A stretch of DNA of 64,000 bases from Rhizomucor pusillus (taxonomy: Eukaryota; Mucoromycota; Mucoromycetes; Mucorales; Lichtheimiaceae), in contig FWWN02000382.1 of assembly GCA_900175165.2 (NCBI GenBank), positions 1 to 64,000 of the forward strand. The letters run 5' to 3'. Within the stretch, counting starts at the first letter, position 1; each line of letters starts with the position of its first letter. The translations under genes and the position numbers were made by a program. The notes under the pieces are model-generated. The model worked only from the letters and a program-made list of their open reading frames with translations. It ran no database searches and was not told the DNA's origin. Below, in pieces: positions 45,109 through 57,346 of the stretch.

Positions 45109-46569
45109 ATGTCGGCAACTAAAGTACCTGTCGATACTCGCTACGTCTGGCTGGGGCTTTACTTTGCCTTCAATCTCGGCTTGACCCTCTATAACAAAGC
45201 AATATTGCTCGACTTCCGTTATCCTTGGAGTCTGACTGCGATACATACCTTGTGTGGCTCTATCGGCTGCTACGTACTCTATCTTCTGGGTCACTTTACT
45301 CCAGCCTGCCTTGGCGACCATGAGAAGATGGTCATGCTCATGTTCTCTGTGCTTTATACAATCAATATCGCCATCAGCAACGTATCACTGTAAGTTTCCG
45401 GAGACGTATGCAGTCACTGTGGCGAGCTTGACATGCGGTGATGATGGTCAATTCTATTGGCGTTGGGACGGATGGGGATGAACCTTACATATGCAGTCGA
45501 CGAACATGCATTAATATTTTCATTTTTTCTCTCTGAAATAACATGCAGGAACCTCGTCTCTGTCCCTGTAAGTAGCATAATTTCATTTGCCTGGAAACAG
45601 ATTGCTTAACAACGGCAACTTTGTAGTTTCACCAAGTTGTCCGTGCAATGACCCCTGTGTTCACTGTCATGATTTCCATCATTTTCCTACAAAAATCATA
45701 CTCTAGCATGACGTACTGGTCGCTTTTGCCGGTTAGTATTAAACAGCGAGCGGTGCCATGTTTGTGTGATTGTTGCATGCGGGTGGCGCTGACGTGCGGA
45801 ATGATAGGTCGTAATCGGCGTAGGTTTTGCAACATTCGGCGAGTACGGCTACACAACCATGGGTTTTATGCTCACGGTTCTCGGTACCGTGCTGGCTGCT
45901 GTAAAAACGGTTGTCACAAACCGCATTCTCGTAGGCCGACTCAAGCTTGACCCACTCGATTTGTTGATGAAGATGTCGCCACTCGCTTTCGTTCAGTGCG
46001 TCTTTTATGCATATATGACAGGAGAACTCGAACGCGTGCATGAGTTCTCTGCAACCAACATGACCATGGGGTTAGCGTCGGGACTCTTATTCAATGGCAT
46101 CATCGCATTTGGATTGAATATCGTTAGCTTTACGGCTAACAAGAAGACAAGCGCATTGACAATGACTGTCGCTGGTAACTAGGAACACATGGGTGGAAAT
46201 CACAGGAAGGTTGCTAATTCTGGAAACCGTGACATAAATATTCCAGGCAATGTAAAACAGGTCCTTTCTATCGTGCTGGCTGTCGTCATCTTTGACGTCA
46301 ATATCAATGCTACCAACGCTTTCGGTATCATCCTTACCTTGATCGGCGGCGCGTGGTATGGGTAAGTCAGCCAATTATCTGGTATCAAAAATATGGGACA
46401 TTGCATAATTAAACTATATTCTCTCTTGCTTTCCAGCAAAGTCGAACTTGCTGAGAAGAACAACAACAAGGCAGCATCCGTTCTACCGACGATTTCATCC
46501 CATGCTTCCAACCAGAGCACGTCACTGCACGATGTATCTGTAGAAAAGAAGCATCAAGATCACCCATAA
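45109..46569 (+). CDS. TPT-family (triose-phosphate/nucleotide-sugar) transporter with a 19-nt microexon
   Basis: Six exons (45109-45389, 45549-45567, 45627-45731, 45808-46174, 46247-46361, 46437-46569) give 339 aa. About ten membrane helices are visible: YVWLGLYFAFNLGLTLYNKA, then SLTAIHTLCGSIGCYVLYLL and VLYTINIAISNVSL, joining NLVSVP and FHQVVRAMTPVFTVMIS, a family hallmark, and later GFATFGEY, VLAAVKTVVTNRIL, and ASGLLFNGIIAFGLNIVSF. Fungal members of this TPT (DUF250) group are Golgi or ER antiporters of uncertain substrate. Exon 2 is only 19 nt (LNLVSVP) and keeps the frame. The tail is hydrophilic and Lys/Asn-rich. Confidence 0.9.
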
Positions 46570-46756
46570 GCATCCTTTAACTACCTCAGTACCAAATGCA
46601 TCTTATTCCATATAGAAATTTGACAATTGTATATTGTAAAACTCGTCCTTACTATTACCCTTTGCTTATTCGATGTTTATTACTCTGCCTTCACGACAAC
46701 CCTCGTGGGATGATAATGAGTCCTTTGCAGTGATTGGTTAACAAGCCACCTCTAAA

Positions 46757-49700
46757 ATGCAGCTTCAGGCTCGAAATCTGAATCTGGTTTTCTGTAACCG
46801 TGCTATGCCCTCGAAAAAGCACAAGGACGGCGCGAAGGTTCTGAGGCTCCCAGAATGCGTTTTTAAAGAGTGGCAAACCATTGCAAAGGCTGCACCGGAA
46901 AGTTTACGCAATGTTCTCGGGATCAGCACGCTGTTGCGATTGGTTGACAGCTCTGGAGAACGGTGGGAGCAACAAGTGACATATATTAAAAATGCGAGTG
47001 AGTTATTTTCCAAGCATAAAAGATATCCAAGAGAGAAAAAGAAAAGAAGAGATAGACTTATGTGCAAAAACGTGTATAAAATGCATGTATCAACAACAGC
47101 AAAAGCAATCAGTCAAATAAAGACGTGCAGCAGCTCTGAAACTGATCTCGACGCGATCCGCCTCATCGTCGAACCGATCGCCGCTGTGGGTTACTTAGCA
47201 GCAGTCGAAAATCATTCACGCAAGTTCTTTATCCCTCTTATCGAGGCAGTCGCCAAACACACAAAGTGCGCTCGGCTGGAAGACATGTACAACGCATATA
47301 TCACCATTGATCCGCCGCCGCAAGGGGACTATGCAGCGTTGTTTGGAGAGCTCTCAGTTACGCAAAAGGCGCTTGCAATACAGTCGATGCTTGACTTTGC
47401 TACAGGCAAAAAGATTGTCTACGAACACTATGCAGAGACTTTACAGTACTTGGTTCATTGGTTGGATAAATCGGGACAAGGGTTGATGGATGGTTGTGAC
47501 ACTAACAAGGCAACGACTGGCGAACTGACGAGCGATGCACAGCATGCAACAAAGACCATACTTGTTCTGTTCACACGTCACGGAGAAGCAGCAGGATATC
47601 GGCAGACGTTCTCGACGACGGTCCTCGGCGGCAACAGCGAGCATCTCCGGCTCTACAGCAAGCTGCTAGTGACACTGCTCGACATGTGCTACAATACAAG
47701 CATTTGGGTGAAAGATTGCAACCAAGTGGCTGGCATGACGATGGCCGCTATGTTGAATTTATTGGATGATGCGGAAGCTGCGCGAGATATTGTACTAGGA
47801 TGGTTCTTTGTCGAAGACGGAGATGATACTTGTCTGCCTACAGCTTCCAAAGCAACTGTCGCACTCGGTATCTCACCAAAATCGATACTTGTCAAAGACC
47901 GTGGATGGACCGGACGCGACATTCCTATGCTATCGATTGTGCGTGGATTGGTCTCATGCATGAGAAAGAATATCTTGCTTGCTGAAATACCAAAGGATGT
48001 TCCACTTGTCAAACCACTTGCAAGGTAATTATCTTAAGCGGAATAATGACCATAATTGGAACATGTGTATTCATCATCAACCCATTCCCTGTAGGTTTGC
48101 ACGACCATCCAATCTTCACGAGATTCTGTTTTATAGTATACAATATATGTGCTCGTTAGCAGATCTCGATGCGCCGTCCAAGATTATCTCGTTTGAATCC
48201 ATGGCCATGTGGTTGACAGAATGCAAAATGGCTATGCGAAACAAAGATACTGTGGGATACGTGACAGCTGTCCTCAGCCCAGAAAACACAGAGTGCCTTG
48301 TTCGATACGTATGGGACCACTGGGACGATCCAATCGAAGCGGTGCAACAGAAGGTGAGAATCATGTCTTATTAAACAGAAGCAAGCACTAGATGTTGATG
48401 GATCCATCCAGGTCAAAAATATTTTTGAAAGTTTGTTGGATGTCCTGCAACTGCGAGCTGAATGCTTGAGCGAGCAAAAATCGTACAGCAATTTCCTGAG
48501 CAGTCTTTTGAAAGATCTTATTACCATGGATTGGCATCGAAAGGTGAGAACCAGCCAGTTTAGAGATTTATAACGTACGGAGCTCTAATGATTTCCGTAG
48601 GTCAAGTATGCGCTGCTAAACTGTTTGGTCCCCAAGGCGGGAACGGAAGCATTTCTCGCAGTTGAACCAGCATTTATTTGGAAATGCATGCGATCCACGA
48701 ATAGTCTAGTCCTGTCACCACAGATAACTGCATTGTTGCTGGCATTCTTGCAAAAACGTGTTGAAGAGACCATTCCCGGCTTCAAGTCCTTCAAAGGACA
48801 GAATGCAAAGATTACTGCCAATGATACGAATAAGGCAAGCTTCTACCGTTATTTAAGGATATCTATTGCAATCTTTGTTAACCATATATGCTCGAAACAG
48901 GTCTACATTGAAGATTGGATCAAACTGTGGGCTATGCCTGCGCTTAGAAGTCTGACTGCTGATTCTGATCTGCTTCGTCGCAATGTCAGCACGTTTATAC
49001 TGCACCCTTTATTGCACATGTGCCCTCAAGCGTTTTGGCATCTCTTGACTCTTCTCCAGTCCAAAAAGTCTGAATTGAATGAAAAGTACCATCTACATGC
49101 ATTCATAGCACTGTTAAAGGTTGCAAGAAGCCTAGATATTTTTGACAGCAGTGCCTACACTGAAGGTCAGTATATTTTCTTTACTGTTTCAACTCAATCA
49201 TTCTAACATTGGCTGCCTGATATTACAGAGGAAAATCCTCAGGATGCCTGCAAAGTTCCTATCAGCACCCTGAAATTGGCAGTCCACCACGTTGATCCTC
49301 AAGTGCGACTTGATGTTTTGGGTCTGCTGTGTGAATCAAGAAAGGCGATGTCCAAAGTAACCAGCGTCGAGCTGAACCTGCTACGCCTATTCTTGCCAGT
49401 CAACATGAACTGTGCGTCACCAGATTTCCGACAAAAATTGTGCACTCATATCGCTCGTATCCTCGTCCGTATCCGCGGCAATTTGCATGCTCAGTGGCGA
49501 ACGCATAAAAACTGTTCCGAATTCATAAAGCGAAATTCGGGAATACGCAGCGAAAGCGACTTGCAACAGGCACGCACGGACTCTCGTGCCGCCTTGGATC
49601 ATATTTTGTACATGAAAGACTTTTTGTACTGGCTTTTGGATTGTATCATTACTGCATTGTATCCTGGATCATCATTCCAGCGTGTATCTACCGCGCTGAG

Positions 49701-52700
49701 ATTGCTGCATGTCCTTGTCAAGACATTCGGTATCACAGAATCGCCCATGCCGGAAGGTTTCACGACTAGCCCCGAAGTGCCGTTCCAACTCCAGATTGCC
49801 ACGCCTCGAACAAGCAAAGTGCTTGTCGATACTTTGACGAACCCTTTCGACTTTAACCGATTGCTGGCGCTCGAGATTCTCGACCAATTCCCTGACCCGC
49901 TCCCTGGTATAGACTGCTTGCAAGATGTACAGGACTTGCTCTGGTGGGGTTTGGATAACGTCAAGAGCGCAAGAGCAGGCGAGAGCGACAGTGGTGCCAT
50001 GATTTTCCGATTAATATTCAATAAGTATGTCACAAAGCTTGGTTTCGATCTGCATCCTGCCAGACACAGCAACAGCGACAATAACAGGACGTTGCCATCT
50101 GTGGAATTGGCTCCAGGTAAGAATAAATTTAAAAGAAAGAAAGAAAAAGAGAAGAGTCTTGATACTGAATACGGTAAATGCATTTCTCTAGCGGTGTTCA
50201 CTGAACGACTTATGGATCTATTGGAGAACCAGATCGCTGCTGCCAAGGAAAACCTGTTGAATGCAGCGCAGCATCATCCCATGCACGGAACATTACTCGC
50301 TTTGCAGTAAGTTTCACTTTGCATCGAAAGAAAATGCACTGTGATGTACTGAACATTTTGTTCTATTCAAAAGATACGTATTCCAAGAACTTGATTATAA
50401 TTCACCTGCCGTCAAGCGCAAAGCTACGTATTGGAAAGCTACGCACGCTAGAGCCTTGAGTCTCATTCGAGCGGCATGCGACGCGGTTATGGACGTCTTG
50501 TCCAATCCTTCGCCGGAAGGCAACGTCCCGGCTTCTTTCCGTGAGATGGAGGAAGCTATCGATAATCTTGTAGGGGGGGCTGATACTTTTGACGAGGATG
50601 ACACCGTTGGTCCCAAACATCAAATCATCCTTAGCTGCTGCTGGCGTGCTGTCAAAGAAGCGAGGTATTGCATACGGGGAAATATTTAGCTGACTGTTAG
50701 ATCACAGAAGAATTGATAACTCGGTTGTAGCTCATTGTTGAATACGCTCATTGTCCGCACACCCAGCGCTGCTGATGATTCGGTAAGATGGTTTTATCAA
50801 TGATATAACTTACGTTGCTTACAACTCACTGTATGATATCCAGGCTATTTTGCGCAATGCTGACTTGATCGAAAGCGGAATCTTGTTGCGCAATTTGTTG
50901 ACAACCATCCGTCACCGCGGTGCTTTCTCTGCCGTGTATCCTGCGTATGTGTCATTGAATGTACGCTTACTGGATTCTACGGATGCCGAGCTGAACAAAT
51001 TGCCAGCCCGCTGGCTTGAGGTATATATAAGATATATGTTTATGCGATGCAACTCGAACGAAACAATTTACCTTGTCCGAACTATCGTTTTTCTATCTAG
51101 AATAATCTGGACAGTATCACACTTAGCAACATTTCCATTACAAGACGGAGCGCCGGTCTTCCGCTGTGTATCCTTGCAATTGTTAGCAGCGACCGATCCG
51201 CTCGCAAACACATGCTCGATACGACCATGAAACGACTGCTCAAGATCGCAATGACCGAACCCTCTGCAGATGCAGACGAAACGGTTGATTTGCCTCAGGT
51301 GCATGCCTACAATATTATGCGCACCATATTTATGGATGCAAAGCTCGGAAAGGATGTATTGGAATATGCATCGGACGGTTACTCGCTGGCAATTGATGGA
51401 TTTTCATCACGAAGGTATGTATCCAGAACCATATTCTGGAAGGAGGATGATCTTGACGAGTAATTGTACTTTAGCTGGGCTATCCGCAATTGTTCAGTCA
51501 TGCTGTTCTCGACTCTTTTGCAGAGAACATTCGGCACGAAAAAGACCAAGGACGAGCACAGTAGTGTCAACAAGCTGACAGGCCGTGAATTCTTCACGCG
51601 CTATCCGCAGCTGCATCCTTATCTTTTGCAGGAGCTTGGCGCTGCTGTCGACCAGTTACTAGCCAGCGATGCTTCAGTAAGGAAAAACTCTCTTAACAAA
51701 CTGGGTATTGGAAGAATAGATTGACTAACTCTGTCTAAGGGTGCTGGTATCCATCCAGGTTTATATCCCATCCTGACTCTGCTGTCACGTTTACATCCAT
51801 CTGTCATGGACGGTTCGGATACCGTCACGCCCATGGCCTCCTTTGTTCCTCTTGTTCGATCGTGTGCAGTGAGCTCCATTTATAAGGTGAGAACCATTTG
51901 CGAATTTGACTATCAATCCAACTTGGTTAATCTCCGACTATAGACTAGAGAAATGGCTGCACGGGCACTTGTGCCTTTGATTTCGTCCGCCCAAGTCGTC
52001 CATGAAGTCTTGTCCTTGCTTGATATCAGTCAAGGTGTTACACAGAACCAGATGCACGGTAGACTTTTCCAAGTCCAGTTCTTACTTCGAGGCCACTTGT
52101 ATACCCTGAATATGCGCGATGTGTTGCTGCAGTTTTTGCAAACCGTACCTACTGCTCTGCTACGTCTGCTGGACCTGGCTTTCGCTAACAAGTTATCTTA
52201 CATCACTATTGCCCTGTTGCTCGATATCATTGACGAGTTTTTCATCGACGCTTCGTGGATCCAGCATGACCGCGATCAATCCATGGCTGCAGGTAAACGG
52301 GCAATATATCTTTTAAGTTTGTGCTCAATTCCGTAATAATAACTATTACGCATTAGATCTGGAGGTTGCAGCGGTGGAGAATCTGAATGAGTTCCGTGAA
52401 AAGCTATTTGAACAATGCATTGCAGCAATGTCAGACACCACATCTGACACCGCTAATATCGGACGCTCTTTGGCTCGTCGATCCATGGCCAAAATTGCGG
52501 TCTCGTGTGTCCTGCATTCATACACAAGCAAGAGCAAGATCAACGACATATACTACTTGCTGGATGACAGCGACTATGAAGTGCGCTCTGTTGTCATGGA
52601 CCAATTGAATACGTTTATCGGTCGCCGTGGACATCGAGCTGTGTTTGGCGATGCTGCTAGGTAAGGAAAACATGATAGTCATGGAATTCTCAGTATGCAA

Positions 52701-54359
52701 TTATTTTAACGCCAATGTTTTGTGTCGCTCAATACATAGCGAATTAACGCAGAGACTTGTTCAAAAGACATTTGACGGTGAAACCAATCTGGAATGCTTC
52801 GTGCAGGCAGTAAAATTGTTGCAAAATGTTCTGGACTCAGACTTTTGGAAGTCTTCACAAATCACACCAGACGCATACTGGCAGCGTCTAGTCCATCACT
52901 TAACTCACAAACATTCACAATCCGTGACAGAGTGTGTCATACCGTTGATGGGTACGCTTTTAGCTCAGGTAAACCAAATTGATTGCAATTATGCCATTCA
53001 TATTCCCCTCTAAGTCAATCTCGACGATAATAGTTCTATGATATGCGGAATACTAGCTTGATAAAAGATTGCACGGAGACATGGGGATCTTACGTGGTCA
53101 AATACAGCAGCAAGTATGCAGTAAGTTGGTATACTTAGATAGATGCGTTCAATTGATGGCTCAATTGATGGCTTATTTCTACCTTCTATTGCAGACTCTT
53201 TCATTGCGAGAGGCTACCGTCGATTCTATGCGGTGTATGACAAGACACCTGTTGACACGCTCAGAAATGAATGTCTCTACTATGCCTATCAGAATGGCTA
53301 TAACTAGTTTATTACAGGTATCTGCCAGCTAACGTCGATGTATCCCTTTTTTTCCAGTATCCATCTAATTGGGAATATGAAGGATGACGATGTCGATATA
53401 CGTGAGGCCATGGCAACTAGCGTTTCCGAAGCTCTCGATTTGCAGGTATGCTGTTGCCACTCAAAAATGCCGCTCTTAATTTGTGCAGCTTGTTGAATTA
53501 TATCCTTTCGTATACAGGCATTCGTTCAGCCAGAAAGAGCTGTTGAGCTAGTATACATGCGTCTTTTAGAACTGGTCAATGGCCGGCCATCAGAAGCGAA
53601 GGAATTACTCGAGGAACTTCAGACTCTCTTGATCGGTGACAGCACCCTGAGTACGTCCATTATTTTTGATTTTTTGGTACATGATGATGTTGACAACTAT
53701 TACCCATTAGAAACCACCTGTATTGAAGAAATCAGTTCCACAAAGTTGCTGTTCGCAAAGGAAAATCCAAATATCTACAAAGAGGACATCATCGACGCCC
53801 AATGGGCATTTATTCTTTCCCAGCGACTACTTCAGTCATACAGTGACCAGACTTCACCCTGCTCCAAGAACTTGATCAGCATCGCCAAGGATCTCATCTA
53901 CTTTATAGATCTGATCCGTGAACGCTCTTTGCATGTAACTATATATTCTTTGGAGGGCCTACTGTATATATAAGACTCACAGAAATTATTCTATTAGCTC
54001 ATGCTGTGTGGGCCTAGTGGATTCTCTTCGATTCCTACAATCTTCCTTGCAGCATACAAGACAATTCTTGCTGCGCAGCTTGCTTACGACGATGCAGCTT
54101 CAGAGACTCACGTATCTTCATCGCAATTAGCAGTTACTAAAGGTATTTAAAAGAAAAGGAGTGAGAGAAAACAAGCCAGTACTGATATTGGAATGTGATT
54201 ACAGAGCTGCGTGATTGCCTAAGCGAAGTGCGACAAGAGGATTTGCATTCGCTCTTGTGGCAACAGTTGCAGAGCAGTACTGGCCTGTCGTCCAAGATTG
54301 CATCATACCTGGGCAGACATGGAGAGTTCCAGCGAGCTGGTCTCTTTATAATATCCTAA
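46757..54359 (+). CDS. THADA/Trm732-type giant HEAT-repeat protein (DUF2428)
   Basis: Very long intron-rich gene, ATG at 46757 (or 46805), stop TAA 54357-54359; many short introns. The protein is an alpha-solenoid throughout. Landmarks: an N-terminal helical region with RLIVEPIAAVGYLAAVENHSRKFF; the THADA-specific VNMNCASPDFRQKLCTHIAR and ILVRIRGNL; MKDFLYWLLDCIITALYPGS; the DUF2428 block HQIILSCCWRAVKEASSLL, with LLRNLLTTIRHRGAFSAVYP and LNKLPARWLE; HGRLFQVQFLLRG; and a C-terminus ending GEFQRAGLFIIS. Yeast Trm732 partners with Trm7 to 2'-O-methylate tRNA position 32; human THADA has the same role. The pieces follow in the right order with no break seen, but the exact exon count was not resolved and one or two junctions are uncertain. 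Confidence 0.85.
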
Positions 54360-54675
54360 GGAGCGAAAACAAAAGACAATTGTTTCGGTTGACTGCGTAT
54401 CAGGGAAACGTTGTATCGTTAGTTAGACCTGTTGTTTTTTATTATGAGTATGCACTAGAAATGAACAACTGTTGAATCAGCATCTTCCGGATTGTGGATA
54501 CGCCCCACTGACGGGTTTTGTTATCTTTAAAATGATTTATAATCATGTAACTAAGAGAAGCATCCATATTCAAACTCTTGGCAACAAGGAAAACTTGAAA
54601 CCCGGGATCTCCGTCTTCATCGTTCTAGTCATTGTGTAATTCTTCCAATAGTTATCAGTGCAATTGATACTAAAG
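54360..54675. other. Convergent 3' spacer, THADA / small mitochondrial-type gene
   Basis: 316 bp between facing stops, AT-rich; presumed 3' UTRs. Confidence 0.45.
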
Positions 54676-55250
54676 TCATATTCTTTCCAGATATCCTTTT
54701 TTTATAGTCATTCTCGCTATCATTGTTTCTACTGTGATGAACGATTCCTGAAGACCAGGTGGCAATAAAGGTGGAGGACCAGCCATTGGGAATTTGTGAA
54801 TACCCTAAAAGTTCGTTGTTAGCAAACTTTTACCCGGATTGCCAATTTTGTCCAACCATGATTCAGGCATTAGAATGCTGACCTATCCAATTTTTGATGC
54901 AAAAATGTTATTTTAAATACTTAACAGCTCAATATTTTCTTTAGAAATACAGAATACCTTACAAAAGACAGTGTAGCGAATGTATTACCGTAGAAGTTGA
55001 AAACGATCCAAGCATAGAAGTGCAACCTTTTACCCGGCGGAGTTATCTGAGCATTTCCAGTTACCTTGTCTGATCTTTCACTGAAGCCGCCCCAGTTGGA
55101 GACAGGCGCGCATGTTACAGTTTGTAGGCTCCTTTGTGGTCCGCGCCACGCGGAGCCACGGTGCTGATACTCACATTTTCCGAGAGTTGAGCCGCAGCTA
55201 CGAATGAAAAATATCGGTTGCCGTGGCAGCAGCCAAGATCGGCGCAACAT
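54676..55250 (-). CDS. Small predicted mitochondrial membrane protein, family unknown
   Basis: Two exons (55250-54963 and 54804-54676; donor GTAAGG, acceptor TTTTAG) give 138 aa from an ATG. The N-terminus MLRRSWLLPRQPIFFIRSC is basic and lacks acids, like a mitochondrial presequence. A hydrophilic segment (WGGFSERSDKVTGNAQITPP) then leads into one membrane-like helix (LHFYAWIVFNFYGNTFATLSF) and a short tail (KFPMAGPPPLLPPGLQES). An additional intron beginning GTGAGT in the N-terminal part is possible. I do not recognise the family; size and layout resemble small respiratory-chain or assembly subunits. The start is 181 bp from the divergent DHA2 transporter start. Confidence 0.55.
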
Positions 55251-55431
55251 TTATCATTGGGACCGAAAGCGCCGAAAATTGTTAAGCAGAATCGGTTCAT
55301 CAAGAAAATATATACTATCTAATCCAGTTGGTGAATCAACATTCTCTTTCTTCTTTCCTCTGGCTGTCTATAACCTAGTTTCAGAATAATATATCTATCT
55401 GCACACGGTCTTTTCTCTTTATGATTTTTCA
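55251..55431. promoter_or_regulatory. Compact divergent promoter, small mitochondrial-type gene / DHA2 transporter
   Basis: 181 bp between two start codons facing away from each other. It has a C/T-rich stretch (TCTTTCTTCTTTCCTC) near 55345-55360 on the transporter side. Confidence 0.4.
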
Positions 55432-57346
55432 ATGGTGACGACAAATGAAAGAAGATCATCCAGCAGCAGTTCTACTATACATTCCGTGGCAGTGGATATA
55501 AACAATGATAATAATTTGGAGAAGCAACAGCCTCAAAAAGACACAACAACGTCGCAGGCACCGGCGACGCGAGCAGCCAAGCAAACCTGGAGAACAGTTA
55601 TCCTGCTGACCGGAATTCTCCTTTGCAATTTTACTGTGTCGATGAACTCGACCGTGATAGCACCCGCTATGAACACAATTGCCACCGAACTCGGCTCTCA
55701 GGAACTGCAAACTTGGATTGCTACTTCTTTCATGGTTGCAATGAACTCTTCTCAGCCGCTCTCTGGCAAGGTATGCATATATGCTTTTTTCTCACACACG
55801 ACAAATCTTTTTTCTCACTCTTCTTCTATCCACCAGTTCAGTGACATTTTCGGCCGAAAGCCAGTATACCTTTCTGGGCTATTCTTTTTCCTTGCGGGAT
55901 CATTGATCAATGCGTTGTCTCCGTCCATTCGGGTCCTAATTATCGGAAGAACGGTGCAAGGATTTGGAGCAGGTGGCATGATGTCCATGGTCTACATTAT
56001 TATCACCGATATCACTCCTATACAGTGGCGACCACGCCTCCAATCCTTGCTTGCGGTAGTCTACGGTCTAGCTAGCGTTGTCGGCACTCTTGTGGGAGGA
56101 GCATTCGTGGATTATCTCACATGGCGTTGGGATTTCTGGCTCAATTTAATCATTGCTGGAGTAGCTGCTGTTATCCTCATTTTCTTCCTTCATGAAACTG
56201 CAAACATCCAGCAAGAGCCTATTTTGACAAAGTTCAAACGCATTGATTTCCTTGGTGTCGTATTTGCTATCGGCACCATTACGAACTTGCTGCTCGCTCT
56301 GAACTATGGTCCGCAGGTAAGATATTCATTACAAATGAGAGGTAGCGGCAGAGGATCTGGAAACTGGATTATTTTAAATTTACTTTCATCAGTATGGCTG
56401 GAATGACCCACATAGTTTCGGCCCGTTCATTGCTGCCGGCGTATCTCTGATTTGTCTCGTTATCGTGGAAGGCTGGATTGCAAAAGAACCGGTATGCTAT
56501 TATATTGACGATTTCCTTCTTCCACGGTCATCGCTAACCAGAATTGTGTATACTTAGATATTACCACGTCAAGTTATATTTAACCGCGGCGTCCTTCCAG
56601 TTTACCTGTACATGATTTGTCTAGGTGTCAGTTTTATTGGTACTCTTTACTTTGGCCCAATCCTATTCCAGGCTGTATTTGGTGCTGATAGCACTGGGTC
56701 TGGTATCCGTTTGATCCCATTTATGGCTCTTTTGATCGTCGGTTCCGTTGGAAGCGGTTTCCTGTTACGCAAATTCCCATACATCAAATTCTTCATCTGT
56801 CTCGGTGCAGCAAGCAACATGATCGGCTACGGCTTATTTTACACCGTCAACGAGTCAAGTAACTGGGGCCGTCAAGCCGCCGTCTTGGTCTTTTGTGGTT
56901 TCGCTTTCGGTCTCTCTCAACAAAACTGTATTCTCAGCACGCAATACTCTGCTCCGCGAAAGTATCTGGCGGTAGCAACCGGACTCAATCAGTTCTGCAT
57001 GTTCCTGGCTTTCTCTATCAGCGTCGCCGTCTATCAAACATTGTTCTCCACATTTTTGAAAGCGCAGTACACAGTTGTCGACCCGCAGATATTAGCAATC
57101 GCTAAAGAATACGGCGCAATCAACAACTACTTATATATTCGCGACATGCCAGCTGAAGCACAGCCGCCTATTATTCACGCCTACATGGAGGCATTACATA
57201 ATGTCTTTATTATACCCATCGTCGCAGCTGGTCTAAGTCTAATTTGCGCTCTTTGCACAAGAAATGTTCGCTTTGGACAACCGCTTGGAGGAACGCAGCA
57301 ACCTCCTCCTCAGCAAAAGAACGAAAAAGTAGTAGAAGACGCATAA
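55432..57346 (+). CDS. Major facilitator, DHA2-type (14-TM) drug:H+ antiporter
   Basis: Four exons (55432-55770, 55837-56316, 56393-56491, 56558-57346) give 568 aa. A Ser/Gln-rich cytosolic N-terminus (about 55 aa) precedes the first helix (VILLTGILLCNFTVSMNS). Family features: LDxTIV-like start SMNSTVIAPAMNTIATELG, motif A FSDIFGRKPVYLSG after helix 2, GRTVQGFGAGGMMSMVY, the helix-5 region VYGLASVVGTLVGGAFVDYL, and TWRWDFWLNLIIAG. Fourteen helices are expected. Relatives export drugs, toxins or siderophores, or carry vacuolar basic amino acids; the substrate cannot be read. The tail is Pro/Gln-rich. Confidence 0.92.

Noticed and set aside
49599..50246. 215-codon frame antisense to THADA
   Set aside because: Lies wholly over a well-supported THADA exon and has no features of its own.
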